Assembly: GCA_021839785.1 (NCBI GenBank)
Contig: JAKCAB010000820.1
Location: 1-6,724 of the forward strand
Source: a bacterium
GTDB lineage: Bacteria; Verrucomicrobiota; Verrucomicrobiae; Limisphaerales; J093
Direction of reading: 5' to 3'
Length of the DNA: 6,724 bases
Below, in pieces: positions 1-6,348 of this stretch (the first letter of the stretch is position 1; each line of letters begins with the position of its first letter). The position numbers were made by a program, and so were the translations under genes. Below the pieces are notes generated by a model that saw nothing but the letters and a program-made list of their open reading frames with translations, was not told the origin of the DNA and made no database searches.

Positions 1-2100
1 CGCCGGCTGCCAGAGGCTGGGGACCGGATCGGGTAACGGCACCAGTTTGCGAGGCAGGCCGTCGGGATTCCCAGGTTTCGTGGCGTGGACCGTCACGGAG
101 TTGTCCGGTGCGATCGTCAACCATTCACCACGATTCGCCTCGGCGTTGCGCAGTCGAAAGCGGCTGGACCAGGCCCCGCTGTTGCCATAGCGAGCACCCA
201 GGGTCGTGGAAAGAAACGCGTCGGCCAACCCGCCGCCCACATGGGCCGCGTCGTGCGTGTGACCGCAAATCATCAGCGGAGATTTCGCGTGCGGATGAGC
301 CGCCCGCAGCCATGAGCCAACGGCCAGCAGGCGCGCGGTCACCAGCCGGGCCTCGCGCACCTTGCCGAACGGGTGCACGGTGCGAAGCAGACTGCCGAGG
401 TCCTCCTCGAACCAGTGTTCAATGCTGCGCAGCCCGCAGCGTTTCAACCAGCCCGCGGTCGCCGAGACAAACCGGCCGATGCCTCCCGCGTTGCACGCCG
501 GGATGGCTGCGTGCCCGTGCTCGAAGTACAGCCCGCGGGCGGAATTCCAGCAGTACCGGACGATTTCCGCCCGGCCTCTCCACTCGGCTTGCAGCACGCG
601 ATCCAGTCGCTGGCGGCGATCGGCGATCAGCTTCAGCAGCCGCTCGGAGGCCGCCGGCTGCGACACCACGCTGTCGTCAATGAACCATTGCGGGCGCTCT
701 GCGGGCGTGTCGCGGGGGCCGAGCCGCTTGAACGCCACGCCTTCGCGGGCAAAACCGTGGCTGAGAAAAACGCGGCCGTGCCGGTGTTCGAGCAACTCCC
801 TGAGCTGGTGGTGCACCCGCGGGTGGCGCAGCAGCGCGGTCCAGGCCCGCGCATGGCGGATGCCGGCGGCCGACGGTGTTCGCTCCAGCCAGCATTCTCC
901 GTCCAGTCCCAGCCGGACTTCCGCGTAAGTGTGGCGCAAGGCCACGCCGCGCACGGCCCGCCGGGCCTGCTTGACGCGATCGGCGAGCACCTCCGCGTCG
1001 TGGTTGCCGGCCACATAGACGATGCGCCGCACGCGCGGCAACCGGGCGAAGATTTCCGGGTATCCGCGTTTGATGACCCCGTACCGTTCGTGCGCCAGCT
1101 CCAGAAAATCTCCGTTGAGCACCAGCACGCCGCGACACTCGATCACTTCGTCCAGCAAATGGCAAAACGCCCGTGCCTTCTCCGATCCGAACGTGTCGCG
1201 GTGCGGCAGGCCGAGATGGAGATCCGAAACGACGACCCATTCGCCGAAGCCACGCGCGAACGCCGCGAAATCCGCCGCCGCGGCCGGCTGCTCACATGCC
1301 ACTTCGATGCCTTCCGGCCCGCACCAGATGAGTGTCTGGCCATGCTCTGCGGGCTGCCAGCGACCGGAGTCCACGAGTTCCGTCACCAGCGCCTCGGCTT
1401 CGCTTTGTTCCCAGGCACCGGCCACGACGAGCGTGGCGTCAGCGGCGGCATGGTGCGCCACGCCTGCCGGCGGCTGGTCACCCGCGAGCTCCGTCAGCCT
1501 TGTCACCCGTGAACCTTTTGTTGCCGCGGCCCAGGCCGCTTCCCGGCGGGTCGTCGCCGTCACCTGGCGCGCCAGGGCCGCCCGCGCCAACGGCAATATC
1601 ACACTGGTGGCTTGTTGCGAGAGCCCACGGTCGGGCCGGAGCGTCGCGCCAACATGGACATCGACATGATCGCCACGTACCAGAAAACAGTGATGCCGCC
1701 GCCTCAGTCGCGGCCAGAACCAGCCCCCGCAAATCAGTTCGTGGGCGAACGCCTGGCCGACCGCTGCGTCCTCCGCAGCCACACCGAGGAAGTTCGGGCC
1801 TCCGCCCGCCTGCTGGACATGGAAGTAGCCACGGTTCGCCGCCAGTGCCTGCCACCGGCGCCACCACACCGCATCGGCTGGCGGCGCCCCGCGGTATCGG
1901 AAATCGCACCGCACGTCGTGCCCCGCGATCCGAAAGCGCCCGCTGAGCCTGCGGTCGCCACCACAACCAGGCGTGGCTGCCGGCAACGAAGTGGGTGCTC
2001 CCAACTTGGCCGAGGTTCGCAAGGGGGACACCTGCACGTCCACCGAGTAGTCAGGGCGGGCAACGGAACGGAACAGCAAGCTCGGTTGTGGATTGGTCAT
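1..2100 (-). CDS. LpxH-like metallophosphoesterase with long N-terminal extension (3' end beyond left edge)
   Basis: Seven hundred in-frame codons run from an ATG at 2100 to the left edge with no stop, so the C-terminus is missing. The calcineurin-like metallophosphoesterase signature is complete and in order: SDLHLG (D293, H295), NGDFLE (D331), AGNHD (N366, H367), SHGF (H448; a second EHGH follows near residue 506), CGHTHD (H614, H616) and NSGAW (640-644). These residues normally bind two divalent metals and hydrolyse phosphomono- or diesters. The motif style resembles LpxH/YbbF pyrophosphatases, but the substrate cannot be read from sequence. Residues 1 to about 285 match no domain I recognise; 221-263 look like an alternating strand/helix segment. 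I see no signal peptide or membrane helix, so it is probably cytosolic or membrane-peripheral. The start is supported by GAGG at 2110-2107, six bases before the ATG, and an in-frame stop at 2160-2158. It is transcribed away from the glycosyltransferase. Enzyme family is sure; function is not. Confidence 0.9.
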   Translation of the reverse strand, partial: MTNPQPSLLFRSVARPDYSVDVQVSPLRTSAKLGAPTSLPAATPGCGGDRRLSGRFRIAGHDVRCDFRYRGAPPADAVWWRRWQALAANRGYFHVQQAGGGPNFLGVAAEDAAVGQAFAHELICGGWFWPRLRRRHHCFLVRGDHVDVHVGATLRPDRGLSQQATSVILPLARAALARQVTATTRREAAWAAATKGSRVTRLTELAGDQPPAGVAHHAAADATLVVAGAWEQSEAEALVTELVDSGRWQPAEHGQTLIWCGPEGIEVACEQPAAAADFAAFARGFGEWVVVSDLHLGLPHRDTFGSEKARAFCHLLDEVIECRGVLVLNGDFLELAHERYGVIKRGYPEIFARLPRVRRIVYVAGNHDAEVLADRVKQARRAVRGVALRHTYAEVRLGLDGECWLERTPSAAGIRHARAWTALLRHPRVHHQLRELLEHRHGRVFLSHGFAREGVAFKRLGPRDTPAERPQWFIDDSVVSQPAASERLLKLIADRRQRLDRVLQAEWRGRAEIVRYCWNSARGLYFEHGHAAIPACNAGGIGRFVSATAGWLKRCGLRSIEHWFEEDLGSLLRTVHPFGKVREARLVTARLLAVGSWLRAAHPHAKSPLMICGHTHDAAHVGGGLADAFLSTTLGARYGNSGAWSSRFRLRNAEANRGEWLTIAPDNSVTVHATKPGNPDGLPRKLVPLPDPVPSLWQPA

Positions 2101-2131
2101 TCCCGGCCTCGATACCAAACGTACCCCCTCG

Positions 2132-2161
2132 CCTATGACGGATGGCTGCGGGCCAGGTCAA
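2132..2161 (-). promoter_or_regulatory. Candidate sigma70-type promoter for the metallophosphoesterase gene
   Basis: On the minus strand, TTGACC (2161-2156) matches the -35 consensus at 5 of 6 positions. It is followed after 18 bases by CATAGG (2137-2132), a weak -10 (3 of 6). Initiation near 2125 would leave a leader of about 25 bases containing the GAGG ribosome binding site and then the ATG at 2100. Position and spacing are reasonable, but the -10 is poor and the consensus for this lineage is assumed. Confidence 0.3.
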
Positions 2162-2185
2162 GCTGATCCTGCCCAGTTGGGCCGC

Positions 2186-2215
2186 TTTTCACCGTTCGGT
2201 CACCGGGCTGTAACC
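2186..2215 (+). promoter_or_regulatory. PHO-box-like triple direct repeat (candidate response-regulator operator)
   Basis: Three similar heptamers occur at exact 11-bp steps: TTTTCAC (2186-2192), CGGTCAC (2197-2203) and CTGTAAC (2208-2214), each followed by C. One base further on, the units read TTTCACC, GGTCACC and TGTAACC. The first two match the actinobacterial PhoP direct-repeat unit GTTCACC at 6 of 7; the third matches at 4 of 7. Against the PhoB half-site CTGTCAT they score 4, 5 and 5 of 7. An 11-bp direct-repeat array is typical of OmpR/PhoB-family response regulators. The array lies between two divergent genes, upstream of the candidate metallophosphoesterase -35. The spacers are not AT-rich as in enteric Pho boxes, and no binding regulator is visible in the window. 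Confidence 0.35.
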
Positions 2216-2286
2216 TGCGGCACGGCGGCAGCAGCGAGGCGATGGAATCCAGCGGTCTGGGTTTCTACGCCGGACCACGTGCCGAA

Positions 2287-2316
2287 ACGGTGACAGATGT
2301 AAAATGACGGTGTCAG
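2287..2316 (+). promoter_or_regulatory. Direct repeat flanking a -10-like hexamer upstream of the glycosyltransferase
   Basis: ACGGTGACAG (2287-2296) and ACGGTGTCAG (2307-2316) match at 9 of 10 positions, 20 bp apart. Between them TAAAAT (2300-2305) matches the -10 consensus at 5 of 6, but no good -35 sits 16-18 bases upstream. Read on the minus strand the units are CTGTCACCGT and CTGACACCGT, related to the TCAC-type repeats at 2186-2214. This could be an operator over the glycosyltransferase promoter, with a leader of roughly 100 bases. The promoter part is weak. Confidence 0.25.
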
Positions 2317-2412
2317 AGTGCTTTTCTCGTTGCGCAGTGCCGAGTGTGCAGCCTAATGCAGACGAGGTCGGGGAAAGGCGTGGATTGAGTCCGCGCGACC
2401 AGACACCAAACT

Positions 2413-3546
2413 ATGAAAGTGCTGTTCACAATCCAAGGCGAGGGCCGCGGCCACCTCACCCAGGCGCTCGCCATGAAAGAGATGCTCGAGCGGCGCGGGC
2501 ACCGCGTCGTGGGCGTCGTCGTGGGCAGCAACGGCACGCGTCCGCTGCCGGACTATTTCCCCGCCAGCTTCGAGGTCCCCGTCGAGACGATCGCCAGCCC
2601 GGGCTTCAACTTCCGGCAGGCCCGCGGCGTGTCGTCGCTGGCTTCCTTGCGGGATTTCCTGCGCGGGCTGCCCGCGTACCGGCGGAGTCTGCGTCACCTG
2701 CGCCGCGTGTTACGGAACACCGCGCCGGACCTGGTGATCAACTTCCTCGAGCCGGTGATGGGCCTGAACAACCTGATCTTCGGTGCCGGGGTGCCCACGC
2801 TGGTCGTCGGACATCAGTACATGCTCGAACATCCAGCCTTTCCGCGCGTGACGAAGTTCCGCCCGCACCAATTGGGCATGCGCGCCTACATCGCGCTGGT
2901 GGGGGCGCGTTCGTCCCGGCTCGCACTGTCCTTTTACCCGGCGGCCGGGCTCTCGGCGCGGCGGTTGACCGTGTGCCCGCCGCTGCTGCGAGGGCGCGTG
3001 CAAGAGTTGGAGCCGGCGGCGGGGGATTACCTGTTGGTGTACCTGCTGAACCACGGTTACGCCGAGCGGGTTCTGCGCTGGCACACGCTGCATCCGCACG
3101 TGCCGGTCCATTGTTTCCATGACCGACCGGGCGCGCCGGCCGAGGATCGGGTGTGCCCCAACCTGACTTTCCATCGGCTCGACGGCGAGCGGTTTCTGCG
3201 TCTGATGGCCGGCTGCCGGGCCGTGGCGACGACCGCGGGTTTTGAAACCGCGTGCGAGGCGGCTTATCTCGGCAAGCCGTTGCTCATGGTGCCGGTGGAG
3301 AACCACGTCGAGCAGTATCTCAACGCCTGCGACGCGGAACACGCCGGCCTGGGCATCCGGGACGAAACCTTCCAGCTTTCGCGCCTGCTGGGGACGCACA
3401 ACGGCGAGCGTCGCACCGCTTTCCGCCATTGGGTGGAGCGCGCCGAAGCCATTGCCATGAGGGCGGTCGAAGACTGCGTCGGAAACCGCGCCGAGGCGCT
3501 CGACTCGGTTCCGGTGAGCCCGGTGGCCAGCGAGTCCGCCGTCTGA
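2413..3546 (+). CDS. MurG/MJ1255-like GT-B glycosyltransferase
   Basis: This 377-residue protein has the layout of a GT-B glycosyltransferase that uses a nucleotide-sugar donor. The N-terminus carries the glycine-rich acceptor-side loop GEGRGHLTQAL (residues 9-19), in the same place as the MurG GGTGGH loop. The C-terminal domain has the donor-binding pattern G276-F-E-T, E282-A, LGKP (286-289), P294 and E300-Q301 followed by N304, which parallels the SxxxxxE...GxP...Q region of MurG and related GT28 enzymes. Length and motifs best suit the MJ1255-type family (Glyco_trans_1_3). There is no signal peptide or clear membrane helix, so it probably works at the inner face of the membrane on a lipid or glycan acceptor. 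The ATG at 2413 puts the first beta strand (KVLFTIQ) right at the N-terminus as the fold expects, but no convincing Shine-Dalgarno precedes it. Donor and acceptor are unknown. It is divergent from the metallophosphoesterase gene, with a 312-bp gap. Confidence 0.9.
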   Translation: MKVLFTIQGEGRGHLTQALAMKEMLERRGHRVVGVVVGSNGTRPLPDYFPASFEVPVETIASPGFNFRQARGVSSLASLRDFLRGLPAYRRSLRHLRRVLRNTAPDLVINFLEPVMGLNNLIFGAGVPTLVVGHQYMLEHPAFPRVTKFRPHQLGMRAYIALVGARSSRLALSFYPAAGLSARRLTVCPPLLRGRVQELEPAAGDYLLVYLLNHGYAERVLRWHTLHPHVPVHCFHDRPGAPAEDRVCPNLTFHRLDGERFLRLMAGCRAVATTAGFETACEAAYLGKPLLMVPVENHVEQYLNACDAEHAGLGIRDETFQLSRLLGTHNGERRTAFRHWVERAEAIAMRAVEDCVGNRAEALDSVPVSPVASESAV

Positions 3547-3727
3547 AACCTTCTCACACGGTCGGAGCCGGAAGTGGAGCACGCCTGGTTTTCGCGACCC
3601 GTAGGCCGGTATTTGGCCCGGAGTGCGTGCCAAGCATCCGCGCGCGAATTTCCACCGCAACCGCCGGCACCGGTGCCGGCCTTGGTTCGGGGTTTGACGC
3701 CATTTGCCAATGCGGCAGGCTTGCGGC
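3547..3727. other. Intergenic gap between glycosyltransferase and beta-helix genes
   Basis: This 181-bp gap holds no plausible gene. It contains a possible nested inverted repeat: GCACGC at 3579-3584 with GCGTGC at 3625-3630, enclosing GGCC at 3604-3607 and 3615-3618. It also contains the perfect palindrome listed separately. No T-run follows either structure, so a classical intrinsic terminator is not supported. The gap length suggests that the downstream gene has its own promoter, but I find no convincing -35/-10 pair. Confidence 0.4.
3663..3680. repeat. Perfect 18-bp palindrome
   Basis: GCCGGCACCGGTGCCGGC is its own reverse complement, with no central spacer. It lies 47 bases before the chosen start of the beta-helix gene. 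With no loop-forming gap and no T-run it fits a dimeric-protein operator better than a terminator. GC-rich sequence raises the chance of such a palindrome, so function is not established. Confidence 0.5.
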
Positions 3728-6049
3728 ATGTCGCGTTGCCTTTGGTTTGGGCTGTTCGTGGCGGCTCCGGTCCTGGCCCTGCCGGTCCTCGAAATCACCC
3801 ATGACGACACGGTGATTGACCGGTCTTGCGTGGTCCGCATTTCGCCGAACACCGTCATCGCTGACGCGAACACGAATGGCGTGGTCCACATTGCTGCGGA
3901 TAACCTCACTGTGCGTTTCGCGGAAGGCGCCGAGTTGCGCGGCGCGCCCGCGGACACGCCGTGGGACCAACTCACCGGCATCGGCATCCGGCTCGACGGC
4001 CACCGCGGCGTGACGATCGAGAACGCCTGCGTGCACGGCTTCTTCAACGGTTTGGTCGCGACGCACGCTGACCTGCTCACCGTGGCTGGCGGCGATTTCT
4101 CGGACAATTACCGCCAGCACCTGCGCTCAACCCCGCAGGCCGAGGACGGCGCGGACTGGCTTTTCCCGCACCACAACGACGACGTGAAATGGCGCGACGA
4201 GTACGGCGGCGCGGTCTGCGTCGAAGAATCCAACGGCGTGACGATTCGCGACGTGCGCGTTCGGCGCGGGCAGAACGGGCTGGTGCTCGACCGCGTGAAC
4301 CATTCGCGCGTGTACGACAACGATTGCTCGTTTTTGTCCGGCTGGGGGCTGGCGATGTGGCGCTGCAGCGAAAACACGATTTCCCGAAACGCCTTCGACT
4401 TTTGCGTGCGCGGCCACGTCGAGGGCGTCTATAACCGCGGCCAGGATTCGGCAGGCATCCTGTGTTTCGAGCTGTGCAACGACAACGTCTTCGCCGAGAA
4501 CTCCGCCACCCACGGCGGCGACTGTTTCTTCGCCTTTGCCGGACGCGAGGCGTTGGGCGAAATCTGGATGGAGCGCGAACGCGAGCGCCTGCGCCGCGAG
4601 ACCGGCCACCGGGACGTGGACAACCTGATCCGCGTGCCGGCGGATTTGGCGCGGCGGATGAGTGCGCTGGGCTGCAACCAGAATCTCCTGATCGGAAACG
4701 ACTTTTCCTACGCGCCGGCGCACGGCATCGAGATGACCTTCAGCGAGGGCAACGTGTTCGCCCGAAACCGGCTGATCGAAAACGCGATCTGCGGCGTCTG
4801 GGGCGGGTTCTCTTCCGAGACGCTGATCGTGGAAAACCTCATCGAGGGTAACGGCGGCATGGCCTACGGCCTCGAACGCGGCGGCATCAACATGGAACAC
4901 GCCTCGCTGAACCGCATTTTGAACAACACGTTCCGCAACAACAAATGCGCGATCCACCTTTGGTGGCATGACAGCGGCGCGCTGCTCAAGTCGCCCGGCG
5001 TGGCGGGGAATTATCGCGGCGTCACGGGGAACGTCATCGCGGGAAATACCTTCACGATCGACGACGGACAGCCGTTCAGAAACCTGCGGCCCGACGAAAA
5101 ACTCATCGTGCTCCAACTCCGCGACGAGGGCACGAACCACGTCCACGACAATTTCTACGTCAGCAACCGCGTGGATTTGCGGTTCAGCAACGCCGTCGAA
5201 TTCGCGGTGAAGCCCGGAACGGAGCCGCTGCGCGCCGGCCCGGTGCCCGGCTACACGATTCCGAAAATCCAAGTGCTGGGAAAGGCCCGCCCGGTCGGCG
5301 CGCGACCGGAACTCCGCGGACGCGAGCAAATCGTCATGGACGAGTGGGGGCCGTGGGACCACACGAGCCCGCTCGTGCGACCGGTCACCGCGGCCGGCGG
5401 GGAATTGGCCTGGGAAGTTTTCGGCGTGAAGGCGCTCCACGCCGAGGTGCGGCGCGGCGCGGCGCAGGCCCGCACCGAACCGTCCCAGTCAGGTAGCTCC
5501 GAGATCGTTCGGTTGAAGGCCGGTCCGGGCGTGACGCCTTACACACTCGCGTTGAGCGGCGACGGTTTTGCCCGCACGCTCACCGGCACGCTGGTCGCGG
5601 CGAAGTGGGACGTGGTGTTCTTCCCTTGGAAGCCGGAACAGGACCCGCGTCAGGACTACCCCGGCTGGCGCAAACTGGCCGACGCCCCGGCGGCGGTGCG
5701 GGCCACCGTGGGCGCGCTGGATTTCAGCTACGGCTGGCGCGGTCCGAAGGACATGGTGATTTCGGACGAGGTGACTCGACGCGGGCCGGACGGCGATCAT
5801 TTCGGCATGATCGCACGCACGTGGCTCGCCTTGCCGGCCGGCAAGTGGCGCTTCACGACGCTCAGCGACGACGGCGTGCGCGTCACCGTCAACGGCCGGA
5901 AGGTCATCGAGAATTGGGCCTGGCACGGGCCGACGAAAGACGAAGGCACGCTCGACCAAGCAAACGCGGGGGAGGCGGAGATCGAAGTCGAGCACTTCGA
6001 AATCGACGGTTACGCGGCGCTACAGGTGAAGCTGGAGTCGGTGCGGTAG
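3728..6049 (+). CDS. Secreted right-handed parallel beta-helix protein with C-terminal PA14-like module
   Basis: A 773-residue protein. The ATG at 3728 gives a compact signal peptide (positive start, then LWFGLFVAAPVLA, cleavage near residue 17-19) and has CAGG eight bases upstream. In-frame TTG 3704 and ATG 3710 would add polar residues before the signal and are less likely. Residues ~80-475 show repeated NosD/PbH1-type rungs with asparagine ladders, for example ENTISRNAF, NVFAENSATH, NLLIGNDFSYA, NVFARNRLIENA, NRILNNTFRNN and NVIAGNTF. Within this helix, about residues 277-310 form a strongly charged, probably helical insertion rich in E and R. Residues ~625-773 resemble a PA14 module: WDVVFFPW, DFSYGW (from 665), SDDGVRVTVNG (713-723) and ENW. 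PA14 modules commonly bind glycans, and beta-helix partners are often polysaccharide lyases, hydrolases or epimerases. No catalytic triad can be assigned here, so a secreted carbohydrate-active or carbohydrate-binding role is inference. Confidence 0.88.
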   Translation: MSRCLWFGLFVAAPVLALPVLEITHDDTVIDRSCVVRISPNTVIADANTNGVVHIAADNLTVRFAEGAELRGAPADTPWDQLTGIGIRLDGHRGVTIENACVHGFFNGLVATHADLLTVAGGDFSDNYRQHLRSTPQAEDGADWLFPHHNDDVKWRDEYGGAVCVEESNGVTIRDVRVRRGQNGLVLDRVNHSRVYDNDCSFLSGWGLAMWRCSENTISRNAFDFCVRGHVEGVYNRGQDSAGILCFELCNDNVFAENSATHGGDCFFAFAGREALGEIWMERERERLRRETGHRDVDNLIRVPADLARRMSALGCNQNLLIGNDFSYAPAHGIEMTFSEGNVFARNRLIENAICGVWGGFSSETLIVENLIEGNGGMAYGLERGGINMEHASLNRILNNTFRNNKCAIHLWWHDSGALLKSPGVAGNYRGVTGNVIAGNTFTIDDGQPFRNLRPDEKLIVLQLRDEGTNHVHDNFYVSNRVDLRFSNAVEFAVKPGTEPLRAGPVPGYTIPKIQVLGKARPVGARPELRGREQIVMDEWGPWDHTSPLVRPVTAAGGELAWEVFGVKALHAEVRRGAAQARTEPSQSGSSEIVRLKAGPGVTPYTLALSGDGFARTLTGTLVAAKWDVVFFPWKPEQDPRQDYPGWRKLADAPAAVRATVGALDFSYGWRGPKDMVISDEVTRRGPDGDHFGMIARTWLALPAGKWRFTTLSDDGVRVTVNGRKVIENWAWHGPTKDEGTLDQANAGEAEIEVEHFEIDGYAALQVKLESVR

Positions 6050-6168
6050 TGGCTTCACGGCCGCCCAAGCTGGCGAGGGGCAGCCGCACCAACCGTCCCA
6101 GCCATCGAGGAGGGGTGGCCTCGCGTGGGGCGATCAAGGCTCGCAGCCCGGCCGATCACATTCGGAGG
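6050..6168. other. Intergenic region between convergent units
   Basis: This 119-bp GC-rich stretch separates the beta-helix stop codon from the aspS remnant on the opposite strand. CGAGG (6106-6110) and CCTCG (6119-6123) can pair over an 8-base loop, and GGCT/AGCC further right can form a tiny hairpin. Neither is followed by a T-run, so a terminator is possible but unsupported. No ORF here is convincing. Confidence 0.4.
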
Positions 6169-6291
6169 CTACTCCTTCTTCGGCACCTTCAGTTCGAGGC
6201 AAAGATCGCGCAGTTGCTTCGGCTCGACCGCGCCCGGCGACTCAGCCATCAGGCAGGTGCCCTTGGCCGTCTTGGGGAAGGCGATGACGTC
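6169..6291 (-). pseudogene. aspS: Aspartyl-tRNA synthetase C-terminal remnant
   Basis: Read on the minus strand from 6291, forty codons encode [20 protein letters not shown] and continue with [20 protein letters not shown], then TAG (6171-6169). This is the extreme C-terminus of bacterial-type aspartate-tRNA ligase, where (I)RDVIAFPKT follows class II motif 3 and the tail pattern 'P..L.EL.L' ends the protein. The match starts abruptly at the Asp. The preceding codons are Pro (6294-6292) and an in-frame TGA (6297-6295), and none of the catalytic core (for example GLDR of motif 3) is upstream in any frame. The piece therefore cannot make a synthetase. The tail's frame and stop are intact and its GC is host-like, which suggests recent displacement or a duplicated 3' end. 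A functional aspS must exist elsewhere because the enzyme is essential. Confidence 0.85.
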
Positions 6292-6348
6292 TGGTCAACG
6301 CGACAGTTGAGAGTTGCCTCCCTGCACAATCGCCATGTGCCAACCCGG
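6292..6348. other. Junction segment between aspS tail and the right-hand gene
   Basis: These 57 bases match neither AspS nor the right-hand gene. TCAAC (6295-6299) and GTTGA (6306-6310) form a short inverted repeat over six bases, immediately beside the point where AspS similarity ends. Overlapping it, GACAGTT (6302-6308) and GAGAGTT (6309-6315) are two tandem 7-mers differing at one position. The segment may be a recombination scar or a fragment of a heptamer-repeat family. Confidence 0.35.

Noticed and set aside
373..1512. 379-codon ORF on the plus strand
   Set aside because: It is codon-aligned antisense to the metallophosphoesterase gene, whose minus-strand frame carries every family motif. 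The plus-strand translation shows no family pattern and is an artefact of few stops in GC-rich antisense.
1..2100. Direct assignment of the metallophosphoesterase as LpxH or PlcP
   Set aside because: The length, the N-terminal extension and the sequence around the GD and GNHD motifs differ from both families as I know them, so only superfamily level is supported.
2304..3122. 272-codon plus-strand ORF overlapping the glycosyltransferase in another frame
   Set aside because: It is rich in R, G, A and P with no motif, while the frame starting at 2413 has the full GT-B signature.
3579..3630. Nested inverted repeat after the glycosyltransferase as an intrinsic terminator
   Set aside because: Stems are only 6 and 4 bp with mismatched spacers and there is no T-run, so a terminator is not supported.
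3704..3727. Upstream TTG (3704) or ATG (3710) as start of the beta-helix protein
   Set aside because: Both place polar residues before an otherwise normal signal peptide. ATG 3728 begins the signal directly and has CAGG at a suitable distance.
2710..4107. 465-codon ORF on the minus strand
   Set aside because: It is antisense to the glycosyltransferase and the start of the beta-helix gene and spans the intergenic gap. Its composition is not protein-like and both plus-strand genes have clear motifs.
4127..5440. 437-codon ORF on the minus strand
   Set aside because: It mirrors the beta-helix coding region in a GC-rich antisense frame; no recognisable domain.
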